This document shows, in pieces, positions 8,551-16,225 of a DNA stretch of 20,291 nt. Below the pieces are notes generated by a model. That model did no database searches, was not told the origin of the DNA, and saw only the letters and a list, made by a program, of their open reading frames with translations. The DNA lies in the NCBI GenBank assembly GCA_964414425.1, contig CAYPWL010000052.1, positions 1 through 20,291 of the forward strand. The letters are read 5' to 3'. A program made the position numbers and the translations under genes. This stretch comes from GYS-P2D sp964414425 (GTDB lineage Bacteria > Bacteroidota > Bacteroidia > Chitinophagales > Saprospiraceae). Each line of letters starts with the position of its first letter. Position 1 is the stretch's first letter.

Positions 8551-11500
8551 TTATTCTTCAATTTCTGGAGCTCCGATATCAGCTAATCTTTGCCGTATGC
8601 CAGGCAATTGATTGACTACTTGATTGAGATCAGCCTTTATCGTCGTTAGTTGCCCTACTGCTCTTCTAAACGCTTTCTTGTGGTTGCCCGTAGGCCCATA
8701 AGTACCGTTGAGCGCAACCCAACCTAACAAGTTAGCGTCCCCTGGTGTAGGGTTATTTTTCTCACCAACGATATTTTTACTCTCATGACCATTCATCTGT
8801 ATGTCGATAAGCCTCAGTGACTCTTTAAGTTCATTGATATCACTCAACAACTCGTATGGCTGCTGATCAGCACGGCTAAATGCAGTTGACATGGCATTAA
8901 CCATCTTTTGACTCTTATCCAGGGATCGAGAAGTTCGTCTGAGATCATTACTAAACCCTTCAAACTGTGAGCGGAACGTTGCAATCTCATCGTAAGATGC
9001 TCCCTTGATCGATGCTTCCATTAAAGGCTCCACTTTGAAATCCATCGGGCCATCTAAAATGGTCTCTTCGCCTTGATCGATCTTTGACAAGGTCACATTG
9101 TATGTGCCGGGTGTCACCTGATAACCGCCGTTACCTCCTCTGAAACCTCCTTGTCCTCCTCTGCCACTGCGCTCAACATTTATAGGACGATTAGACGCCA
9201 TGCTAAGATCCCAAGTTGTGCGATTCATACCCTTAGAGCTTGAGGCTTTAACTCGGTTAAGTACTGTGCCTTGCGCATCTCGGATCGTCAGATATATACC
9301 TCCAGACTCTTGTGCTAACTCTGCATCGACTTCATCCCATCCTGGAAAAGGAATATCTCTGCCGCTCTTGGTGAGCTTCTTCTCGTTTTTACTTCTGAGC
9401 TTCTTCGCACTATCTGTTAGCCCTTCTCTCAAGAAGTAGGTAAATGTTGCGCCATAAGCTGGATTATCAGCTTTGTACTCATTGTCGCCTTGGGCATACA
9501 TACCTTGCTTCTGAGCATACCATTGAGCAGGTCTAGTAGCGAGCAATTTACCTTCTGTATCTTTAGAAATATTGTCAGGAATATTTCTTAACGGACTGAT
9601 GTCATCCAGCACATAGAAACCACGACCAAATGAGGCGGCAACCAAATCATTCTCTCTCCTTTGGATCGTTAGATCTCTAAACGAAATCGTTGGTAAACCG
9701 CCTTTCAACTGCATCCATTCGGCACCAGCATTACCACTGAAGTAAATACCATATTCTGTTGCAATGAATAATAAGTTCGGATCAACGTGATCTTGGACGA
9801 TTCTCCACACTAATAGTTTATCAGGGAGATTACTCGTAATGCTTCTCCACGTATTACCTCTATCTGTACTTTTGAGTAGATAGGGCTTATAGTCACCGTA
9901 CTTATGGTTGTCGAGACATGCATATACTGTACCTTCGTCATGGAGATCGGCACGGATATCATTAACGAATGCCGTGCTCGGCAATCCAGATACTCGACTT
10001 AGGTTAACGCTTCGCCAGTTAGCTCCGCCATCATCTGTTACTTGTATGCCGCCATCATCTGTACCTGCATAGAGTAGATTTTCATTTAGAGGTGACTCTC
10101 CAAGAGAAGTAATTGTGTTATAGTTTGACATCGCATTGACATCCCATGCATTGTCAAAACTCTGTTGCTTGCCCATGATCGGCAGCTCAAATCTGTTCTG
10201 ATTCTTAGTTAAATCTTGGCTTATAGCTGTCCAATCGTCTCCTCGATTATCAGATCTCCATACCCGCTGCGACGCAAAGTATAATCTCGTCGGATTGTGA
10301 GCACTGACTAATATCGGTGCATCCCAATTAAATCTCTCATAAGGCTCGTTCGGTCCTACCTCCGGTCGTATGTAAGTGGTCTCCCCAGTTGTATGATCTA
10401 TACGCCATAGGAATCCCTCTTGAAACTCTCCATAGGTAATGTTAGGGTTACCCGGTTCAGTAGCAGACTGATGACCATCAGCACCTAACACAACATCCCA
10501 GTGACGATTGCGGATACCATCCTGATACATCGTCCTAGAAGGTCCACCATGAGAACCATTGTCTTGAGTACCTCCATAGATGCGATAAAACGGCTCCGTA
10601 TCATCTACTGCCACCTTGTAATACTGCGTGAGCGGCAAGTTGCGAGTATATCTCCAAGTCTTAAGTCCGTCAAATGTCTCATATAGACCGCCATCTGTGC
10701 CCATGATCACATAGTCTGCATCATCAGCACGCCATGCAATGGCGTGAGTATCTACGTGCTTATTCTCTTCATTGATCCTTTCATAGGTCTTCCCGTGATC
10801 ATCAGATACTAAGACATTATTATTCATCAGATAGATGCGACCCTCATGATGTGGGTCTGCATATAGCTCCTGATAATAATGAGGTCCAGTACCTCCAGAA
10901 ATCATATCAGACTGCTTAGTCCAACTTGCTCCACGGTTACGTGAGATATACAGTCCTCCCTTAGCATGATCTGTCTCTATGGCTGCATAGATCACATCAG
11001 AGTTAAATGGCGATATAGCTAAGCCTGTTTTTCCAAGATTCGATTTAGGCAACCCTGTCACAGTCTTATTCCAGGTCTCACCTCCGTCAGTACTTTTATA
11101 CACAGCCGAGCCAGGACCACCACCCATGTATGCGGCAACTGTACGATGTCTGTCCCAAGTAGCTGCATAGAGTACATCCGAGTTGTTAGGATCCATAACG
11201 ACTTCTGTTACGCCCGTCCACTCATCATCGCCAAGCGTCTTGTACCAGGTCTTGCCGCCATCAGCAGACTTGTACAATCCTCGCTCACCTCCGCTACTCC
11301 ACAGCGGACCCTGAGCGGCAACTAATAGTACATCAGAGTTGTCAGGATGCACGATGATTCTGGAGATATGCTCAGATTCCTTTAGACCCATATTCGTCCA
11401 TGTCGCTCCGTCGTCATTACTTCTATAGATACCATCGCCAAATCCTACGTGACGTCCTCCGACATTTTCGCCTGTGCCTACCCAAATGGTATGTGGGTTT

Positions 11501-11796
11501 CTTGGATCTATAGTTACACAACCAATAGAATATGATGCCTCATCATCAAATATGGGCTCATAAGTTGTTCCAGCATTGACTGTTTTCCATACACCTCCAG
11601 AACCTACAGCCACGTACATCACGCTATTGTCCTCAGGATGTATAGCAATATCTGCAATACGCCCTGAAGTTATGGACGGTCCGATATTCCTAAACTTGAG
11701 CGAAGAATAGCTCGAAGAGTTGATTAATACTGAATCGGTCTGACTCACAAGTTGCAACGAGAATAATGCTGCGACGAAAAGAATAAAGTACTTCAT
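8551..11796 (-). CDS. Secreted Asp-box beta-propeller protein (VPS10/sortilin-like, BNR repeats)
   Basis: A 1081-residue exported protein. Residues 1 to about 18 (MKYFILFVAALFSLQLVS) are a signal peptide. The body holds at least ten Asp-box motifs of the form S-x-D-x-G-x-T-W, for example SNDDGATW (about 126), SADGGKTW (about 177), STDGGETW (about 235), SDNRGDDW, TDDGGANW and STDRGNTW. These mark the blade turns of VPS10/sortilin-type and BNR propellers. The C-terminal third has a beta-sandwich-like part with a Gly/Arg-rich stretch (SGRGGQGGFRGGNGG) and a helical tail. Such proteins are often annotated as glycosyl hydrolases, but I see no catalytic residues that prove it. The frame is open up to 11931, but I chose ATG 11796 because it starts the signal peptide and because a terminator of the preceding gene (11881-11914) would lie inside any longer version. 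Confidence 0.88.
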   Translation of the reverse strand: MKYFILFVAALFSLQLVSQTDSVLINSSSYSSLKFRNIGPSITSGRIADIAIHPEDNSVMYVAVGSGGVWKTVNAGTTYEPIFDDEASYSIGCVTIDPRNPHTIWVGTGENVGGRHVGFGDGIYRSNDDGATWTNMGLKESEHISRIIVHPDNSDVLLVAAQGPLWSSGGERGLYKSADGGKTWYKTLGDDEWTGVTEVVMDPNNSDVLYAATWDRHRTVAAYMGGGPGSAVYKSTDGGETWNKTVTGLPKSNLGKTGLAISPFNSDVIYAAIETDHAKGGLYISRNRGASWTKQSDMISGGTGPHYYQELYADPHHEGRIYLMNNNVLVSDDHGKTYERINEENKHVDTHAIAWRADDADYVIMGTDGGLYETFDGLKTWRYTRNLPLTQYYKVAVDDTEPFYRIYGGTQDNGSHGGPSRTMYQDGIRNRHWDVVLGADGHQSATEPGNPNITYGEFQEGFLWRIDHTTGETTYIRPEVGPNEPYERFNWDAPILVSAHNPTRLYFASQRVWRSDNRGDDWTAISQDLTKNQNRFELPIMGKQQSFDNAWDVNAMSNYNTITSLGESPLNENLLYAGTDDGGIQVTDDGGANWRSVNLSRVSGLPSTAFVNDIRADLHDEGTVYACLDNHKYGDYKPYLLKSTDRGNTWRSITSNLPDKLLVWRIVQDHVDPNLLFIATEYGIYFSGNAGAEWMQLKGGLPTISFRDLTIQRRENDLVAASFGRGFYVLDDISPLRNIPDNISKDTEGKLLATRPAQWYAQKQGMYAQGDNEYKADNPAYGATFTYFLREGLTDSAKKLRSKNEKKLTKSGRDIPFPGWDEVDAELAQESGGIYLTIRDAQGTVLNRVKASSSKGMNRTTWDLSMASNRPINVERSGRGGQGGFRGGNGGYQVTPGTYNVTLSKIDQGEETILDGPMDFKVEPLMEASIKGASYDEIATFRSQFEGFSNDLRRTSRSLDKSQKMVNAMSTAFSRADQQPYELLSDINELKESLRLIDIQMNGHESKNIVGEKNNPTPGDANLLGWVALNGTYGPTGNHKKAFRRAVGQLTTIKADLNQVVNQLPGIRQRLADIGAPEIEE

Positions 11797-11880
11797 GTTG
11801 ATTTCTGTCTTAATTAGTGGTATGAAAGTAATTACTAAATTTCGTTTAAACAGAAAGATGAATTGAACAATAAAAGAAAT

Positions 11881-11914
11881 AAAAAAGGCCTCATGATTAC
11901 TCACGAGACCTTTT
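11881..11914 (-). terminator. Terminator of the M48 protease gene
   Basis: AAAAGG.CTC.TGA (from 11883) pairs with TCA.GAG.CCTTTT (to 11914) around a TTAC loop, with one mismatch and one wobble. On the minus strand it is followed by TTTTTTATTTC. It lies 23 bases past the stop of the protease gene and separates it from the beta-propeller gene. Confidence 0.8.
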
Positions 11915-11936
11915 GTGTTACTCTTTGTCATTAAGA

Positions 11937-13427
11937 TTATTGGTGGAAGTTGCCGACACCTGTTTCGATGGTTTTAATCCATGTACCTGCAGGCAGTTGT
12001 TCTGCCAGCTGCATGTTATTGAGGATAGCTATAGACTCCATCTCGGCAGCAGGAACTCCTAAACTATTGAGGGCCAACTGCAATGTAGCGGCTCTGTTAA
12101 CTTTACGAATCTTGATACGATCTGGTGTCACATTGATCATTGCAGGATCTGTAAGCACATCAAAGTTTTGCATCGTATTACTAAAGGTCCGCACATAGGT
12201 ATTGAAGTCCGCTGTGCTTGATAGACCATGGAAGATATAGATCAAACCATTGTACTCTATGAAGTAGGTCAGTATCCGCAGATCCGGCTGCTCAGCCGGT
12301 TGCTGACCAGCTTGTGCTGCTTGCTGTGCCACTGTCGACACCAACGCTACAGCTGGAAGGCCATTAACCCGAGTCTCTGTAGACTCGATCACCTCAAGGC
12401 GATCTTGCTCAACAGTAGCTTGGACTGCCGCTTGCAAGTTCTGCTGCTGAGACAAGGTCATAATCATGAGCGCTTTGCCATCTGGAGCAGCCATCTGTAC
12501 CATCTGAGGTGTATTGACTATCTGCCATTCTGGTGGCGTAGGGAAATAAAATTTCAATTCTGGATGAAAGAAAGTATTATACTTCACAAATCCTTGTCTT
12601 GGGTCATCGCCGAAGATCATTCCATCAATAAGTTGTAAATATTCATCTCGGCCAACTTTGAAGTCAGTCTTGCCTGATTCTGCTTGATACGCATCTGCTA
12701 ATTGATGTACTGTGTTAAATCTGTCTACGGGATCTGGGTGTGTAGATTGAAAGGTAGGGATAGATACTCCTGCCTGAGACTGTAACCTACTCAACACCTC
12801 AAAGAAGCCTGCCATCTTAGTAGCATCATAACCTATCTGGGTACTGTACGAAACTCCTAACTCGTCAGATTGACTCTCATCATCTCTACCAAACTTGAGG
12901 AACATTAAGCCTAAACCTTGCTGAGCTAACTCACCCAATTGTCTGAACTCTGGTGACACGATCATCCCTGCCACAAATAACCCTCCATAGAGCTGCTGCT
13001 TAGATAATTGTGCGGCACTGTGGCGCGCTGTGATATGGCCTATCTCATGACCTAATACGCCAGCGAACTCAGCCTCATTATTAAAATGAGCCATAATACC
13101 TCTGGTAAAGTATACATAGCCGCCAGGCACAGCAAAGGCATTAACGACTGGCGAGTCCAATATTCTAAACTTATATTCTAAATCTGGCAAATGAGAGATT
13201 GCTCCCATTTCTTTGCCTTTCTCATTGATGAATGCCTGAATCTCATCGTCATCATACAAGCCATAGTTAGCAATGATGGCAGGGTCTGATTCAGCCCCAA
13301 GAGCCAACTCCTGCTCGGCAGAAATGAAGCTGATTTCCTTTTTTCCAGTTACTGGATTAACAGCACATGAGTTGAGTAAAAAGAGTGCAGCTAATAAGGA
13401 GAGAGATGCTTTAATATTGAAAGACAT
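11937..13427 (-). CDS. M48-family zinc metalloprotease lipoprotein
   Basis: A 496-residue lipoprotein. The signal peptide ends in the lipobox LLNSC, with lipidated Cys21, followed by AVNPVTGKKEISFISAEQE, a hallmark of the BepA/YfgC/LoiP-type M48 group. The zinc site is HEIGH at 127-131 in VLGHEIGHITARH, and the third ligand is probably E184 in ESQSDELG (ExxAD-type motif). Membrane-anchored M48 proteases of this type act in the periplasm on misassembled outer-membrane proteins. The C-terminal half (about 270-496) has a domain with a stretch resembling a LysM-like end (RIKIRKVNRAATLQLALNSL, then GTWIKT), as in other large M48 proteins. It is transcribed divergently from mnmA across a 122-base gap and ends in its own terminator. 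The substrate is unknown. Confidence 0.93.
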   Translation of the reverse strand: MSFNIKASLSLLAALFLLNSCAVNPVTGKKEISFISAEQELALGAESDPAIIANYGLYDDDEIQAFINEKGKEMGAISHLPDLEYKFRILDSPVVNAFAVPGGYVYFTRGIMAHFNNEAEFAGVLGHEIGHITARHSAAQLSKQQLYGGLFVAGMIVSPEFRQLGELAQQGLGLMFLKFGRDDESQSDELGVSYSTQIGYDATKMAGFFEVLSRLQSQAGVSIPTFQSTHPDPVDRFNTVHQLADAYQAESGKTDFKVGRDEYLQLIDGMIFGDDPRQGFVKYNTFFHPELKFYFPTPPEWQIVNTPQMVQMAAPDGKALMIMTLSQQQNLQAAVQATVEQDRLEVIESTETRVNGLPAVALVSTVAQQAAQAGQQPAEQPDLRILTYFIEYNGLIYIFHGLSSTADFNTYVRTFSNTMQNFDVLTDPAMINVTPDRIKIRKVNRAATLQLALNSLGVPAAEMESIAILNNMQLAEQLPAGTWIKTIETGVGNFHQ

Positions 13428-13515
13428 TCCTTAAGATTTGTTTAGTTATGACTATAAGACTTGAAAATTAATCTATGTAACGTTAAGTAAACAATAAAAT
13501 GGATGTCAACTTTAA

Positions 13516-13523
13516 TAATTTTG
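13516..13523 (+). promoter_or_regulatory. Candidate -7 box of mnmA
   Basis: TAATTTTG matches TAnnTTTG exactly, 26 bases before the mnmA start codon, implying a leader of about 20 bases. No TTG triplet sits at the expected -33 position, so only half of the promoter is supported. It lies in the divergent gap with the M48 protease gene. Confidence 0.45.
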
Positions 13524-13549
13524 TAGCGAACTCCTGATAAAGAATCACT

Positions 13550-14647
13550 ATGAGTAAGCATGGAAAAGTATTAGTAGCGATGAGCGGCGGCATTGACAGC
13601 ACAGTTACTGCGATGCTTATGCATGAAGCGGGCTACGAAGTGATCGGTATCACTATGAAAACCTGGGACTACGCCAGCTCAGGCGGTTCAAAGAAAGAAA
13701 CGGGTTGCTGTAGCCTCGATAGCATCAATGATGCCCGAGAGGTATCTGTAGAGATGGGGTTTCATCATTTTATAGTCGATATCCGGGAGGAGTTTGGTGA
13801 TTATGTAATTGATGATTTCGTGGATGAATATATCGCAGGACGCACCCCTAATCCATGTATCCTGTGTAATACGCATATCAAATGGTCGGCATTACTCAAG
13901 CGTGCTGATGCGATGGATTGCGAATTTATCGCTACCGGTCATTACGCCAAAATCAATCAGACTGACGGCAGATATCACATCACCAGAGCTAAGGATCTAA
14001 ATAAAGATCAGTCCTATGTACTATGGGGACTGGATCAGCACTGTATGGCTCGGAGTAAGTTCCCATTGGCAGAGTTTACCAAGCCTGAGATACGTCAGAT
14101 GGCTGCAGATCGCGGATATGAAGCATTGGCTAAAAAAGCTGAGAGCTACGAAATCTGCTTTGTGCCAGATAACGATTACAGAGGCTTCTTAAAGCGCCGA
14201 GTGCCGGGATTAGAGCAGCAAGTAGCTGGTGGCACCTTCGTTGATCAACAAGGCACCATTATAGGAAAGCATGATGGATATCCATTTTACACGATCGGAC
14301 AGCGCAAAGGCCTCGGCGGAGGATTTAAGACGCCTAAGTATGTGACGGAGATAAGACCCGAAGACAATGTCGTAGTGTTAGGTGAAGCAGATGATCTTAT
14401 GCGCAATGGCATGATCGTCTCAGAAATCAACATGCAAAAATATGATTCGATCCATGCAGGATTCGAGTCACGAACCATGGTGCGCTATAACGATCGGGGT
14501 GTCATGGCACAGCTCTACCCAAAAGATGGCAATCAGATGAAAGTAGAGTTCCTCGCTAATGTTAGAGGCGTAGCACCAGGCCAATCGGCCGTGTTCTACG
14601 AGGGCGATGATGTGATCGGTGGGGGAAGGATTTATTCGAGTTTGTAG
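13550..14647 (+). CDS. mnmA: tRNA 2-thiouridine(34) synthase
   Basis: A 365-residue cytoplasmic enzyme that transfers sulfur to U34 of tRNA-Lys, -Glu and -Gln anticodons using ATP. The PP-loop is SGGIDST at 12-18. The catalytic pair is C103 in TPNPCILCN and C203 in YEICFVPDNDYRGF, and the tRNA-binding TIGQRKGLGGG motif follows. Length matches the family, and the C-terminal beta-barrel is complete (VEFLANVRGVAPGQSAVFY). The start ATG 13550 places SGG at the usual distance. It is the only housekeeping gene on the plus strand here and appears monocistronic. Whether sulfur relay partners are encoded elsewhere cannot be seen. Confidence 0.97.
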   Translation: MSKHGKVLVAMSGGIDSTVTAMLMHEAGYEVIGITMKTWDYASSGGSKKETGCCSLDSINDAREVSVEMGFHHFIVDIREEFGDYVIDDFVDEYIAGRTPNPCILCNTHIKWSALLKRADAMDCEFIATGHYAKINQTDGRYHITRAKDLNKDQSYVLWGLDQHCMARSKFPLAEFTKPEIRQMAADRGYEALAKKAESYEICFVPDNDYRGFLKRRVPGLEQQVAGGTFVDQQGTIIGKHDGYPFYTIGQRKGLGGGFKTPKYVTEIRPEDNVVVLGEADDLMRNGMIVSEINMQKYDSIHAGFESRTMVRYNDRGVMAQLYPKDGNQMKVEFLANVRGVAPGQSAVFYEGDDVIGGGRIYSSL

Positions 14648-14660
14648 AGATAAGAGTAGA

Positions 14661-14724
14661 GAGTTTGCGAGTTGCGAGTTGCGAGTGATGAGTTGCGAGT
14701 GATGAGTGATGATTGATGAGTTGG
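14661..14724. repeat. Heptanucleotide repeat array (GAGTTGC/GAGTGAT)
   Basis: After the mnmA stop come nine consecutive 7-8 base units: gagtttgc, gagttgc, gagttgc, gagtgat, gagttgc, gagtgat, gagtgat, gattgat, gagttgg. Two 7-mer variants are interleaved. It lies just outside the probable IS256 remnant. It creates spurious long frames on the opposite strand but no credible gene. Confidence 0.9.
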
Positions 14725-14785
14725 AAAGTAGACGGGAGTATTCTGAAAAGTGTGTCACTGTTTTCTAACACGATATTTTTTCAGC

Positions 14786-14814
14786 AAAAAGCCTTCACAT
14801 GAAGGAGGTTTTTT
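14786..14814. terminator. Bidirectional hairpin between mnmA and the IS256 transposase
   Basis: CCTTC (14792-14796) and GAAGG (14801-14805) form a short stem around ACAT. A T-run follows on the plus strand (14809-14814) and an A-run precedes it (14786-14790), so it could terminate transcripts from both directions. Confidence 0.6.
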
Positions 14815-14834
14815 AATGAACAAATATCGCCACT

Positions 14835-15387
14835 TCAGTCTGTTATTCTATCGGAGAACTCTCGTTTGAGGACCCTTATTATTGCTGGCCAACCTCTGGT
14901 CTTTCGATTCCAACTCTTTTTGCTGTATTGTAAAGTTAGGTATAATTGTTTTTCAAGGGCCTGCTCACTTACAAATGCGCCTTTGGTCTTTGTCGCCTTT
15001 CTCATGATTCTATGTAATGCTTCTACCGCATTGGTTGTGTAAGTTGCTCTTCTAAGTTCTTTGGGGTAGTCAAAACTTACACTCAATTCATCCCAATTCT
15101 TCCTCCATTTTTCTGCTATACCTGGATACTTCTTACCCCATTTTTCATCAAACCGATCAAGTTCTGACAGTGCTGATTCAGAACTATCTTTGTTATACAT
15201 TTTCTTTAAGTCTTTACATACTTCACGTAGATCGTTCCAACTTACGTGTTTCACACTCGTCCTAACCATATGGACTATGCAGCGCTGGACGATTGACCTC
15301 GGATAGATCTCTTCGATTACCTCACTAAAGCCTTTTAGACCGTCAACACAAAAGAAAATAACGTCGTCAACTCCTCGTGTAGCCTTA
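14835..15387 (-). pseudogene. IS256-family transposase, N-terminus lost
   Basis: The intact frame runs from the stop at 14835 back to 15387, about 184 codons out of the roughly 400 usual. It includes TRGVDDVIFFCVDGLKGF with the second catalytic Asp (VDG), the CIVHMVR C-x2-H motif, the region YPKELRRATYTTNAVEALHR carrying the catalytic Glu (NAVE), and the C-terminal K.SWNRKTRGWPAIIRVL block of Mutator-type transposases. Everything upstream, including the first catalytic Asp, is missing, so it cannot be active. The internal ATG at 15269 gives a 144-codon frame but is not a natural start. The break coincides with the left end of an IS3 remnant. Confidence 0.88.
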
Positions 15388-15737
15388 TGAAAAAATAGGA
15401 CAGTTTAAAAATGCATTAAATTTAAGCTGTTATGAAGAGAAGTAAATTCAGTGAGAGCCAAATAATAAAGGCTCTTAAGGAGAATGAATCTGGTCGATCT
15501 GTTGAAGAGATTAGCCGGGAGTTGGGCGTTAGTGTCGGCACCTTCTATAGCTGGCGTAAGAAATACGGCGGTATGGAAGTAAGTCATATGAAGCGTCTAA
15601 AGGAATTAGAAGCTGAGAACCAGAAGTTAAAGCGGATGTATGCTGATGTATCATTAGATCTACAGATGGCTAAAGATGTATTATCAAAAAAGTGGTAAAG
15701 CCTTCCGCCAAGCGTACTGCGATTGAGTATCTCAAAG
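15388..15737 (+). mobile_element. IS3-family insertion sequence remnant (left end, orfA, start of orfB)
   Basis: The segment begins with TGAAAAAATAGGACAG at 15388, where IS256 coding stops; IS3 elements begin with TG. It carries a complete orfA and then about 15 codons of orfB. Homology to orfB stops near 15737, where the ATP-grasp gene begins on the other strand. No right end is present, so the element is deleted rather than simply inserted. Confidence 0.75.
15432..15698 (+). CDS. IS3-family transposase OrfA
   Basis: An 88-residue protein of the HTH_Tnp_1 type. MKRSKFSESQIIKALKENE opens the domain, the helix-turn-helix is SVEEISRELGVSVGTFYSWRKKYGGM, and a leucine-zipper-like coiled coil (KRLKELEAENQKLKRMYADV) follows, ending in LSKKW. 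This matches the IS407-like branch of IS3. The A6G run at 15684-15690 just before the stop is the usual site for programmed -1 frameshifting into orfB. In the -1 frame it reads KKVVKPSAKRTAIEYLKDW, the expected start of OrfB. Because orfB is lost, no functional transposase can be made. Confidence 0.9.
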   Translation: MKRSKFSESQIIKALKENESGRSVEEISRELGVSVGTFYSWRKKYGGMEVSHMKRLKELEAENQKLKRMYADVSLDLQMAKDVLSKKW

Positions 15738-15750
15738 ATTGGCTTCGTTA
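15684..15750 (+). pseudogene. IS3-family OrfB, only the first codons remain
   Basis: From the AAAAAAG slippery site the -1 frame encodes VKPSAKRTAIEYLKDW, typical of OrfB N-termini. Family similarity is then lost near 15737, well before the DDE integrase core. Confidence 0.65.
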
Positions 15751-16225
15751 TAACCTCAATCTGGTTTAAGGACATAAACGACCTAATTTGGTCTGGCTTG
15801 GCGCTAATAATAGCCTTAGGAACTTTCAGACCTACTTGAGCCGCAGCATATAAATTTTGAAGCTTATTTCTTTTGACAGCACTCGATCTATCTACAATGG
15901 GAAAGTGATCCTCAATTGCTGTCAGGATGAAATCAATTGCCGTATTGTACTCTATTTTTATTTGATTGTGAGCCTGACGACATATTCGCCCATCAGAATA
16001 TAAGCTAATAGATGGAGTTCCTCTGCGGCGGTACCAAAATAGTATCTTATCAGTATTAAACTTAGTTACAAAAGCGGTCTTTATGCTAAGAGGTTCTATA
16101 TAGTCTATCTCATCGAAAAATTCATCAACATTCAGTCTGTAATGATCGACTCCAAAATGGACGAGGCAATCCATTACTCTATCTGTTGTGAGTTCATTTG
16201 AACTGTTAGTTAAGATTACTATCAT
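15737..16225 (-). pseudogene. ATP-grasp peptide maturase of the grasp-with-spasm type, C-terminus lost
   Basis: About 163 residues of a protein usually around 320 long. The N-terminus MIVILTNSSNELTTDRVMDCL, the LNVDEFF and ILFWYRRRG motifs, and RNKLQNLYAAAQVGLKVPKAII leading to VITKPI match the pre-ATP-grasp domain and start of the ATP-grasp fold of RiPP maturases (GwsG, MvdC/MvdD relatives). These enzymes form ester or amide macrocycles on precursor peptides. At about 15737 the frame runs into IS3 DNA read antisense and only stops at 15584, so the ATP and Mg binding C-terminal half is missing. Its ATG overlaps the stop of the upstream 590-codon gene as ATGA, showing they were one operon. Family assignment is from motif memory; the exact subfamily is less certain. 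Confidence 0.8.

Larger units (their letters stand above)
14733..15387 (-). mobile_element. IS256-family insertion sequence remnant (3' part)
   Basis: It contains the C-terminal half of an IS256-family transposase and its downstream flank. A plausible outer end is gggagtattctgaaaagtg near 14735-14753, but the opposite inverted repeat is missing, so this boundary is a guess. The other side ends abruptly at 15387/15388, where an IS3-family left end begins. Confidence 0.7.

Noticed and set aside
12228..12638. 136-codon plus-strand frame inside the M48 protease gene
   Set aside because: Although fairly long, it is antisense to a protein with a lipobox and HExxH site, and its text is Leu/Arg/His-rich and unstructured.
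14468..14771. Two minus-strand frames of 96 and 69 codons at the end of mnmA
   Set aside because: Their sequences come from the heptanucleotide repeat (HHSQLITRNSQLA-type text) and antisense mnmA, with no support as genes.
15405..15587. 60-codon minus-strand frame across the IS3 left end
   Set aside because: It is antisense to a clear IS3 orfA.
15584..15736. C-terminal 50 codons of the 213-codon ATP-grasp frame
   Set aside because: This part is antisense IS3 orfA/orfB DNA read through by chance, not part of the maturase; the true gene remnant ends near 15737.
14733..15737. A complete composite transposon
   Set aside because: Neither element keeps both ends, and the two are from different families in opposite orientation, so they cannot form a mobile unit.
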